Shown: one piece after another, positions 45,586-57,500 of the stretch
Layout of the letters: every line of letters starts with the position of its first letter
Position numbering within the stretch: position 1 is the stretch's first letter
Assembly: GCA_031213475.1 (NCBI GenBank)
Contig: JARUPZ010000020.1
Coordinates: 558,001 to 622,000 of the forward strand
Length of the DNA stretch: 64,000 nt
Direction of reading: 5' to 3'
Source: Nereocystis luetkeana
Lineage: Eukaryota; Sar; Phaeophyceae; Laminariales; Laminariaceae
Made by a program: the position numbers and the translations under genes
Notes under the pieces: generated by a model
Database searches by the model: none
What the model was told of the DNA's origin: nothing
The model's input: only the letters and a program-made list of their open reading frames with translations

Positions 45586-48500
45586 GTGAGTTCGTGGCTC
45601 ACGTTGTGCTTCATACCAGGTATGCTACAGTACATACAGAACCGCCCAATGCTGTGTCGTATTATGCAAGTATACGTACGTAGGTTTTCGCCCAGGCATC
45701 AAGACGAAGCACGTGTACCACACCTGTCATATAAACATACTACCAGGTATTAATATTGCAGTATCACTGCTTGTGCTGCAACAGTCGTACTTACAGCTGT
45801 GGTCTAAAGGCATTACACGATAGCCTTTCGTACGTTGTGCTCAGTCCTCAAGAAACACAGCAGTGACGTGCCCCAAAAATCGCGTGGTCTTGCCGCCGCT
45901 TCCCGTGGTGCCGCGCTTTTAGCTCATAGGTGGGACCGCTTCTGCGGGCATCACCGCCCTGGCCCTCACCACCAACCGTCGCCTCCTCGCTGTCGCTGAG
46001 GCCGCCCTCACGGACAGGGGCTGCGCCACAGTCAACATCTACGACGCCTCCACCTTAAAGCGACGTAAGCTACTCTCGTGGCCCGAGCTAGGGTCTTCTA
46101 CCATTGTCGCCGTAGCGTTTTCGGCGGACGGCCGCTTGTGCCTCACGCAGGGCGGTGCTCCGGAGTGGAAGCTAGTGTTGTGGACCGCGGAGAAGGTGCG
46201 CCACGCGAAAGAGGAGTGACACATGAGAGTCACAATAACAACGGCGTAGACAGCCAAAACTGATGGAGAGCGAGAGTTCCACGGGCCGATATGTTCGTTA
46301 CAGTTGTCGATACAGTCAGTGTTTTGAGTTGTAAGCAGTCGGTACTTCGCCTCTTAAAGATCTGAGACATAGAGAGCTGTGTTCTGTTGATTCTCCGCCT
46401 GTTCAAGTTGTGGTCAGTCCGGAGTCCGCCCGCCTCTGAGCTTTGGTCAGTGGGTACTCCGCCGTACTCTAAAGCGACTGCCACTCTGACGTGATTTTGT
46501 CAATCAAATCTGCTCGTTTGCCTCCTATGAACGAAAAGTTAGCGCTGTATCGCATCGACACTGTGATACGTCTGGTTGGGTGTTGACAGGCGGCCAAAGT
46601 GATCTGCTCTGCCAAGATCTCGCTCCCGGGAGCGAACGGAGACCCAGCCCCTGCAGTGAACCAGGCGGACTTTTGTCCGTCCGATGCGTCCGTCATTTGC
46701 GTCACCGGAGATAAAATTCTTAGATTTTTCCGTGTCACAGACGCACAACTCAAGCCTCTGCCGTTGAATTTAAAGATGGAGCTGCAGGGGTACACGGCCC
46801 ACTGCTGGCTTGGGGACGAGCAGGTGGGTACCCAATCTCTATTCCTTCATGCTGCGTATTTACTTCGAAGCACGAATTATCCGCGTTACCTTGTGTAGCT
46901 CCTGGTATGGGCCGAGACCACTACGTCGTGTACTGCTGTACCAGGTATACTGAGATTGTACACTTCCACATTTGCAACTACAGAACTACATGCTAAAACG
47001 AAATATGACCAAGTACTCCTTGCCTCGTGTTGTGTGGGTTTTTCCGAAAAACTAGGTATTCTCCCGAAGCACTCGATTTGCCCGTCCTTACTTGAACCAT
47101 GTCGAGTGTATAGGCTCAGGGGTATGGTTGAGATCGCCTGTGATATATTCTTCTGTGCGAATATTAATATTATTAGTAAAAGTGCAGGTCAACTACGCTT
47201 CCTGCACAAGGCACAAGTCTGAAGTTGGCTGTAAAGACCGTACGCTCAACAAGTGCGGCTGAACGTGCGTCTACCACGCTTTGCACCTAAACTGACCCCC
47301 ACTATTGATAGGACACAACAGCTGTTGTTCGCTGCTGGTCCGTACCATTCCAAGTGGGTACCGTAGAATGTGATACCCTTCGCTAAGAATAGGCCACCAA
47401 CCTCTGCGTACCCAGTACGAGTATCTCCTGTGTCTGTTGTACTATCTGTATTCACGGAGGGACTGCACTCTTTGGCACTGGCCACTGATCAATGCGTACC
47501 CGATACATCCTCGTTGAATTAGCTTCTGTCTATTCTCTCTCAGGAACGACTGCACTCTACACCAGCAGTCTTGATACGAGAACATCGTATCAATTTAGCT
47601 CACATCGCCAACGTAACATTCCACCACCGCCACCGACGTCGCACGGAAACGATCAGCAGGTGGTAGTGTCAACGGACCAGGGAGACCTGTACCTCTTCAA
47701 CAACATGGAATTTCGCGGCGCTTTGCCGTCAGCCCCTGATGACGGCTCGGCAATCTGCAACCTTGCCGCTTTCAGCAAGGGCTTCGTTGCCGGCGGGTCG
47801 AGCGGCGCTCTGAGAGTGTACGAGAGGTCGGACGACCCTCGCGAATTCTTCAAATGTCTTAAGGTGGCCGTTTTTTTTGTTTTGGAGTATGCGCGTGTGT
47901 CTTCGTCACATTGATCTGTTTTCCCCACCCACGGACATTCGGTGTCCGTGCTGATTCTTTGTCCTAGCGAGATGCAAGCTCTATGGTCATAACCTACGAG
48001 ACAGAGCTGTATCTCGGCGTCAAACTGTAGCTCTTAACGCACACTGTTGTTGAGCAGTCGCCTTGCGCGCAGCATGTTGTTGGTAGCGCAAAAACAGCTT
48101 CCTTGCTATGGTCCGTCCACATCTTCGACAACTGAGACAAAGCGTAGTGTTGTGCTGGTTTTCTCGTCGTGGTCGTGCCCAGTATTGTGTGTAGATAAAA
48201 CTGATTGACTTGAGGTTCTCTCCTTGCGTTGACTTGACTGCTTCCGCTTATTCCTCTTGTCCCGTCAAAGACGTTTCATATTGAGGGAAACTTGAGCTCC
48301 ATCACCAACCTTGCAATCAGCCCCAGCGAGGAAAACTTGGCGGTTACCACATCCGACAGCCAAATTTACAGGTGAGGCTGAGGTTGTATGAAAAGCAACA
48401 AGTTGACACGGTATTTGACACCGTGTACCTCTGTCCGCCCGAATGGCTGACGTCATCCAGATACCTAGCCAAGCGCTGAGAAACGTTTCGTGCTACGGTA

Positions 48501-51500
48501 CTGTAGGAGTATACCTGGTATGGCATATAGCATCTGTCAGGCACAGTACTGAAAATTGTGGGGCTCCCCACTTGAGGAGTTTAATGCATCATTCAACTAC
48601 CCTTTTTTATTAAAAGTGAAAGCCAAGGCCGATACACAATCCCATGGTCTGGGTATTTAATAACAGATCGTATGAAGAAAGACAATTTAACCCCAACTTG
48701 AGACAACTTAAGCCCATTACTAATCAGATCTCGACGATATTGGGTAGCTTCCTCAGACGAGGAACTTTGTCAGTCAGAACCTATTCTGGATTTTTTTTGC
48801 TATACTCATAGCCTTATCACCTATCGTAGCACGCGACAAACGTGCCATCGTATACGTCAAGAGGCGCCCACCGTGTCCAAATCCCCCTTTGCCCTTAACT
48901 CTCTCTTCAGCCTTGCCTTATCGAACACGGACATTTTGAAAGAGGACACCATGAACTTCGAAAGGATGGCGGGACCGTTTCCTATTCCTACCGCGACAGC
49001 ACGCCTAGGAGGAGGCGTGGCGAGCGTCCTTTCCTCTCGGATTACGGGTGTTTCCGTCGCGGTGTGGAAGCCCCTGGTGAGTGGAAGTGATTTCGGCGAT
49101 AGTACGCACTGCGCTCGCTGTGTTGCGGTGACGATGACCTGCTGGCGAAATGAGCGCCGGACGAGTGCCCGTCCATGGTGATGGTATTATTTCCTATTTG
49201 TAAAGCTGTGAACACGGCAAGTTGTTAGTTGAGAGGTAAATTGAGCCAATTGACTGTCTGTACTTCGTATTATTTATTAACTATTAATTCCATCTATAAA
49301 AACACACAGTTCGAGCCAAAAACACGGCAGACATACACGTGGAAGAGTGGAAAGACGCAGAACTCCGCAACTCACAGCACGCTACTAGCCGCAATACCTG
49401 GTCAACTGAAATTTATTCGGCGACCTTTTATTTATCACCACTCAGCCCATAGCCCTAGCTGTTCGGCTCCGTTAAAAGTGGGCTATTTCGACTATATGAA
49501 TATGCCGCGCCGTTGGTGCTTGATCGTACCGTCCAGCTTTCACGTGGAATGTCTTACTACTTGCACAACGGTAGCTCTATGTCCAACTGTCGGCCCTATA
49601 CTTGACCCACAGGATGACGACCTCGCCCTTAACTGGCCTTGCCGTCCTTTGTCTCTCTCAGTATGCCCTTCTACGTCAGAAGGAACTACTGTACATTTTG
49701 TGCTAATTCAGTCACGTGACTCAAGTAACCCTACATATACAGTACTGTAGTTCGTTCTAACGAACATTACATCCACCAGGTACTGCGGAGTTTGAAGCAT
49801 CCAATCTCGTCAACATTGATCTCGCGGTATGCATGAGTCACATGACTTGACTAGCCCAAACGACCAACAGATATTTCCTTCTCACGAGCAGCTCTTACCT
49901 CTGTTGAGGACACTTGCCGCGGTTGCGACAAAACCAAGCCAGTGAGACCACGAGAATTGTACCTGGTGCCTAAAAGGGGGAAGAATGTAGAATTGGGTCA
50001 GGTTGCCCGATGTTTGTGTCCCCCGCGCTTCACTTTGATTCATGTTTGTGAGGCCGCACAAGAACATGTAGCAATTTCTGTGAAGCTGCCTCGCGGTCCT
50101 GTAGTAAAATATTGCACCGATGCCCGTTTAGCGGCTTGTCAACTGAGCTCCTGCGACATAATCGTATTGGGCACAGGTGGCAACGGTAGGCGTGGACAAG
50201 GCTCTTCGGCTGTGGAATTTCCTTGACAAGTCGTCCGAGCTGATCAGCTTCTTTCAAGATTCCCCACTGGCCGTTTCCTTACACCCATCCGGACTGTATC
50301 TCGTCGTTGCCTTCGGGGAGAAGGTAACACTGCTGATGTTTTCAAAGCGTGCTACGATAGGCTACAGTACTGTAGTGTATTGGTAGCGCTTTTTATCCTC
50401 AATAGTTGTCACTGACGAGACTCGTCAACCATTTCTTGCGCTCATTAGCTTCCCGATGTCGTTGGAATGAAATTGGTATTTTACAATAATATTCGTTATG
50501 CACCTATTGATAGGTGTCGTCCTTGTTCCTCGGGGTGCACTTTCGTTTTTCTCAAAGTCAGTTTCTTCCATCTTTGATATGTACCTCTACCGTAGCACAC
50601 GTCCCTCAGATGGTCGAAAGGGTAGCCCCGGAGGTCGGAATGGCACTCCTGGGGGTGCTACCGCCAATGTTATGGCACACCATTTGACTCACAAAAATAG
50701 CCGTCGAGTAGATGTTACATGAGCTGCTCCACGTCATCAGTATTTTCCTTCTCTTCTTTCCCCGGAAAACCCATAGCCAAGTGTCAATAAGTTCAGGTAA
50801 TTGCGATAAGCGTGCGATCGCGCCCAAGCGCGGTCTAGGTCGACAGCCGTCTGGGTTAGATCAATAGGTGGTTGGGGTAATTTTTTGGTGCTAGACACGC
50901 TGTGACGTGTGCAATGGCATCAGCGTTGATCTGCCCCCCCCTCTGCTTTGGAGAACGTAGAAGTGAGGCGGAGCGCCAGCGCAACTGGAGCACCTCTGAT
51001 GAGAGACGAAGAGCCGTCCGGCATCAGTACAGTTGCGGCGAGATCCCAATCGTTTCCTTTTGGTGTTTTCGGGTCAAAGATTCAACCTCGGTTGTCTTCT
51101 ACTAGGGCATTTCACTCCCAGCAATCGTTTTTTTTTTTAACGGTCCCGACTTAACGGCTCCAATGTGCCCATGCAATCCTGCTTGTACTTTTTCGAAAGG
51201 TCCGGCTGTACAGCATCCTGATGGAGGATATACATGAGCTCAAAGAGTTCGGGGTGAAGCACTGCCGCGTGGCTTGTTTCAGTGGCGGTGGGCAGTACTT
51301 CTCGTTTGCAAACAACGCTCAGGTGGGGCCAAGGCGGACATGATGTACCGTGCCGTCGACATGGCATGTACCCTCATGGAGTGCTTCTGGTTCCGAGCCC
51401 AACCGACAAGTGTTGCACGTTTTCCCTCCGGCTGTCGACCCAAGCTCTGCGACGAACAGCGGCCTCTTTGTACTAGTTTTGCCGTGTTGCGCTTGGACAT

Positions 51501-54500
51501 AGATACCCTCCTCGCCACTATTAATAGCACGTACCGATACCTTGCACGATGTGTTGCCTTGCATGATAGTCCCTACCTGGTATTGCTTTTGGTGCATGCT
51601 GATTCTGCCTAGAACAGAGACTGTGCTGCCATGGCCACCACAGCCGTCACGCAGCTAATGCTATACCTGGCTTAGTACAAGTACAGTGACTGTGCTGTAC
51701 CGAAATATAACGACCGGTTGTATTGAATAATCATATGAAAGCAATCCTTACATTTCGGCACAGATTGGTACCAGTATGTATTAACCCCTTTGGCACTTGG
51801 AGGCATGCCTTAAGGGTGCCTCAGGGGTGCCTTGAAGAGGCAAAAGTTATGAAACAGGTGACGATTACAGCATGCATCCGCCACGCCATGCAGTGCCAAC
51901 CTAGACAGGCTGCCGGAGCATGATAAGGCGTGTGTCCGGCAGGGCATGCGGGGCGGTGTACGACACGCGTGCAGAATGACAATAAGGATGGCACTAGCAC
52001 GGCTGCACGCTCTTTCCTTCGATGCTTGATGAGACATAAGACACTTGCCGCATTTTTGGTCGCTGCTTTCAGCAAGTTGACCCGTCTAGCCTTTAGGACT
52101 GCACTCCCATCGTGAGGACAAAACACTTGAAATTATGATCAGATTTAGGTTAATGTACGTTATTTCATGTATGTTACTGTACAGCGCACTATTAACAAGG
52201 GTATCGTCTCAACGGAGCTGTAGTCATATACTATTACATTATCTGACGTTTGCGCTGACTTTTTGTTCTCGCCGACGACCCTGCTTTCACTAACTCTAGT
52301 ACGTTCTAGTAGGGTAACCCCTGCCTTCATGGCTGCAGTTGTGTTGCATGCGTGACACAATTTCGCTGCTTGCGTCGCGCGTTGTGATGCCGTAGGTCCT
52401 GGTGTACGAAACATTTACGTGCAACCTGGTCACTTCTCTTAAAGGCCACCAGGGAAAAATAAGGTGAGGCCGTTAGTTCAGGAAACTAACCCCGAACCAT
52501 GATCTTGTCACTTGTCACATTAATTCATTGCCCTCAAATCTAGCCCGCAGTCACAAAAACAGGCTACAAACAGAAACGTACCGATGGAAAAAAAACGCCT
52601 ACCGAAATACTTCGTTCACCGCAGTGCCATTACGCAAGGGAAACGGTATTACGGGTTCTGAGATACCATCCCGTACTACTTGCAAACACAAATATTCCAG
52701 GATAGCACAAATGGTACGTGCATCCGTCAGCCGGCGGCGATTGCGTTTCTGCTGTGGCTTTTATTTGTCGTCGTTAACGGAGCGCTGTTTCAATATTTTC
52801 GTGTGCGACGCATTAAGGTTAAATCAGCGCTGTCGTTACAGTTTGCTGGTTCAGCAGTACTAAACGTTTGTTTGTTGTTGCACTTTGTCTCGGCGATGTC
52901 GTGTCTGCTCCATGCTTCATCGCAGTGGCAGACACCACCCACGTTCGGGAATGTAATGCATTACGTGAACGGACTTGTAAGCCGGCTATTCTTAGCAATT
53001 GCAGAAGCTGTATAGGGGACACACAGGATTCAGGCTCTATCGGCGAGCGATTTGAACCGATTTCACGAAGGGCAAGACCACTCTAGTGCCAGACTCTCAG
53101 CAAACGCTCTACAAATCAGCATACCGTGCGCGCGTGAAGTGAACGGTGTCCACGTCCATGCGTCAATATAATGTCGACTGTGCCTCGGTAGTGTACGGTA
53201 CTCGACGATAGATCTATCGTGTAGACCAGTGTAAGCGTGTCAAGCGAATGCAATGTTATTGTTATATCTGCTTCGGTATGGTGCGGTATACTGTATGACG
53301 ACAGGCCCAACGTGTAGATCAGCGTGAGCATGTCAAACTAATGCAATAGTGTCTGTGCCTCGGTACGATATTGGGCGACACTCGACGATAGGTCTATCGT
53401 GTGGAAAGATCGAGACCGGATGGTGTTGACAGCTAGCAGCGAAGGACAGGTGTACATATGGGAGTCTGCCACCGGAAAAAGGCTGCCGGACACATACCAG
53501 GTAACATACGTATTTCCTTTCGGCATAACCATCTGTGGCGTGTACCGGTATACTAGGATAGTTCTGGAGGTTCTTGTCCGCGCGAGTAGACGAGAGCCCC
53601 CCTCTTTCGAGTTGAAACTGTTACAGTTGGAAGGTGGGCACAAAATATAAAGGCCTTGTGAGCACTTTCGGCGCGTCAAACATCGCGCACAGCCCATAGA
53701 ACATGGATACACCCGAAAGTTGTTTGATTGCTTACGTTCCAAAATGTGCTTAGAAGGTCTGTATTTTGCCCAACTTCTAGTGAGAATTCCCGTCCCGTCC
53801 ACTAGTGACGTGTTCCTTACCTTGCTGCAGTATCACCCTTCACTGTACTGCCAAGGGTTTCGGGTAGACGCGTGCAGGGCGCTGACTGGCCAATGTGGAA
53901 GGATGCGTACTATGATGCGCGCACTACTTGCGTGCCATCGCACTGACACGTACAAAGGGAGGAGCTATTAATAGCTGTTGTTGTGGTAGCTGTTGTTGTT
54001 GTTGCTACCGTTGTTCTTGCTTTAACTCGTCGCGCTTGTAGTCCGTGACCACAAAACAGGATTGTCTACGTAACCCGTGCTTGTTGCGGCGATTGAGTTA
54101 TCCCATGCTGGAGCCCTTGAAGTGCCTGAGCTCTCGCAATCCGTTTTCATCATGAGTTACACTTGCGAAATATAAAATAACCGCTTCATCCCCCGCCCCC
54201 CCCGCATCATCGTGACCCCGCGCGTGTTTTCTTTTGTATATGCACACGCTGTTCTTTGCGTTTGCGTGTCTCGAAGGCTCGCTGTTCTCTTCATGTCGCC
54301 TCCGCCACTGGTGACTTTTCGAGACAGTTCTGTGTCGGTGACGACATGCAAATAAGGTGAAACGGAATGCATCATAGTCTACACTACAATACCGTGGAGG
54401 TACTCGATTGAATAGCTCCGGGGAACAGACCAGTCTTAGAGCGTGTCTTAACGCTTTCCAAAGAACATGGGAACGAGCGGAACGGAACGAGGCTGCCCAT

Positions 54501-57500
54501 GGTCATTCGTTCCGCTCCTAAGTAAAAAACGTGTATGAGCCCATGCTGAATCCTGGGCCTCGCCAGTCGAATCAGTACGAACGGTGAATTTTGCGCATGC
54601 CACGACACCAACATGCTATTGGGCGCAAATTGGTGTCCACGGCCATCCTCGGTGGCCTCCATCTACATCAAACGAGAAGGTTTTTGTTCCCATTCGGTCG
54701 GGCCGTTCGGTCCTCCCGAAGAAGAAAAAGGAGTGCAGCACTTCTTCTTCCTCCTCCTAGATGTATGTACTGTTTTTCTTGGTCTGCTCTGAATCTGTTT
54801 GTTTTCCATAGCCAATCAGCACCAATTCATGCGACACATAGTATTCCATTCGGTACGATCCAATGCTCTCTGGGGAGATTAAGGCACGCTCTTACCGCTC
54901 TTATCTCCGAACCGCTTCTATCCCCGTTTAAGAGCGATATAATATTACCCCGGGATAAAAGCGAAACTCCCTCTTCAATCGGGATACATTTCTGCTTGAA
55001 GAGCGCACAAATTCGGGAAGCGGGAAAGTCGGTCGAAACCTGGCTATTCAAGTTTCGGTGCCATGCCGAGTTAGCCGCTCTTAATCCCGCTTTCTCTTGG
55101 TACAAATGCTACAACGGCTGAGGCCTTCGATGGATTGATGATTGGAGAACATTTTGCACGGTCGAGGTAGCCATGCCATGACATGACATGGCATGACATG
55201 ACATGACAAGAGCGATGCTTCGCTCTACTACTGCTAGGTACCAGACACGGCTTGCTGCTTCACGCATCACATTAGCGGCACATTTTTCTCTTCAGAATAA
55301 TTCACCGGCATCACCTTCGTCATATTAACATATTGACCAGGACCCTTCACCGGTCATGACCCGACACGCACATCGGGTCCAGATTTTTTTGTTCTCACGC
55401 GTCGGGTCGGGGTCGGGTTGGGGTCGGGGCCGGTGTCGGGGCGGGGGAGGGTGGGGCGGGCCAGACTGTTTTCAACTCTGACGGGTCGAGTTGGGTCTTA
55501 CCCGACCTGACCCGTGAGGTTTAACTCGACCCGTAATAACCGCAGCCTGATAGTTCGTACATCATACCGTCATGAAACAAGGCCACCCACTGGCGTTGCC
55601 TTTCAAGGCCGTAATACACACCTACTTGGCGTCCACAAACAGTAGTCGCGCAGCGCAAGTCATTTCAGCACCATGTGTATGGTCTGTATGTTTAAGGTCA
55701 AGGTATTGGGGTGCTGCAACACTTTTGAGCCCAATTTTTCCTCACTGACGGGGCTCCTCAACCATTGTAACCACCTATGCAACCGATCAACCATTGCAAA
55801 TCCCAAACTCTCCAATGTCGCTGGAATGCCGATACTGTGTTACAATATTGCTGTTCGTGGCATGCCCTTAGCTTACCATGTACCAGGTACCAGGTATTAC
55901 ATGGTTTCGTCAAAGTCGGTTGTTGAGCGAATTATAGAGGTCCTCAAGCAAGTCAAGCAGTAGTCAACAGCCCCAGAAAGTTGCGGTGCCACTTCTAGCT
56001 GCCCCCGGCCACCCCTTGCTACCCCTAGCCTTGCACCTCCCGCAACATGACAACATGGCACGCGCCCGTCTGCTTCGTGTTCGGACAGAGAGTTGAACCT
56101 GGTCAAGGGCAAAGGTGCGCCCGATCCCGCGGGTGTGAAAGCTATCGTCTCAACCAACACTCCCTTCGGGACCTTGCAGGTAGGTGGTCATACGTCATGA
56201 CCAGTGGCCAACTCTGTAGCGAGGGAGAACAACCCATGTTCTAAGTCCAACTAACCCCTCATATCAGCGCATAGTCATTTTGAAGCTGCATTCGTAATTT
56301 CCAACCCTTCATAACTCTGCAGGTGGTATTACGCCATGCCCGCTGACTATTCTGTAGCGAAGGAGAATATTCAAACATTGAGCGTAAAGCCTGGGGTCAG
56401 CGCTTAGCTCGTTTCTTTAAGTATTGCACATGTATACAACTCAAATGCCGGGTAGTTTATGTCCGGAAAGTGGGTACACTGCTAAAGGGATTCACTCTCA
56501 AATGCCCATCACGCGGTGTCATGCACTGCCACGCTCCAGACGCGTGCCGAATGGAAGTTCATGTTCATTGGGTTCCTTTTATTGACCCAACCAAGGTTCG
56601 CATGCTTGGGTTGGTATGGCGACAGGATGGCCTTAATTTAGGTTTTGTTTTTCTTTGAACTGGCCCTCCGTTGCCTGCCGACTCCTTTCACACATCGGCC
56701 AGATCACGATCTGGCTGATCTATCTTATATATATATATATATTTCTGTCTGCCGTAGATCATCCAGATCGTGTAGATCCTAATCTGCTGTGATGAGAGGT
56801 TGTGCAGGATCTGCATAGTACATTTGTACAGATCCAACCCAGCAAACCTGTCCTAGATCATGCAGATTGCACGGCTCCCACGCGGCAACCTGAGCTAGAT
56901 CTTATACGCCATGATAGCATCCGCCCTGAACGATCTAGATCATGCACTGTGGGAATCGATTGCCTGTAGATGATCTATATAATCTGTCCGATATGTGGAG
57001 TGTTCTGTGGCTGAAGCTCCCGACAGACAACGGCGACTGTTGAATGGTTTGTGCAATGCTACTTGTGCGAACGCCGCGTTCACCAAGCGCTAACGCAAGG
57101 TCAAACCCATACATCCGATCATTCACTACCGCTGACTAGTTTCCTGCCGGCGCATTACCGCCCTATGTGCACCGCAACGTTGCTTTAGATCCTGCTCTTG
57201 CTCTCGCATTGACTCATCGCCAAAATTGAGCGCGTGGTCACAAGACAGGCTCCAATAACTCCGCAGTGGAAGAACACCCGGCAAACACAAAACACAACAC
57301 AAGCGAATCGTATCGCGCCGAGACTGAACTCGAACGAAGGAGTCCCTATTACACTTCAAAGTTCCTTATACCTGCCGTGTGGAAATGGCAGTCGTCTGGT
57401 GGCTGAGGTTTGTAGGCGTGGTTCCAGGCGCTGTTAGTGCACCTTTCCCCGGTCCACAACCGCAAGAACACCTACAGCATGTTTGCTGTTGTTTTTATTC

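Noticed and set aside
47968-48030. Possible small CFAP57 exon after CCTAG
   Set aside because: Exons 4 and 5 already join in phase and the family alignment has no extra residues there.
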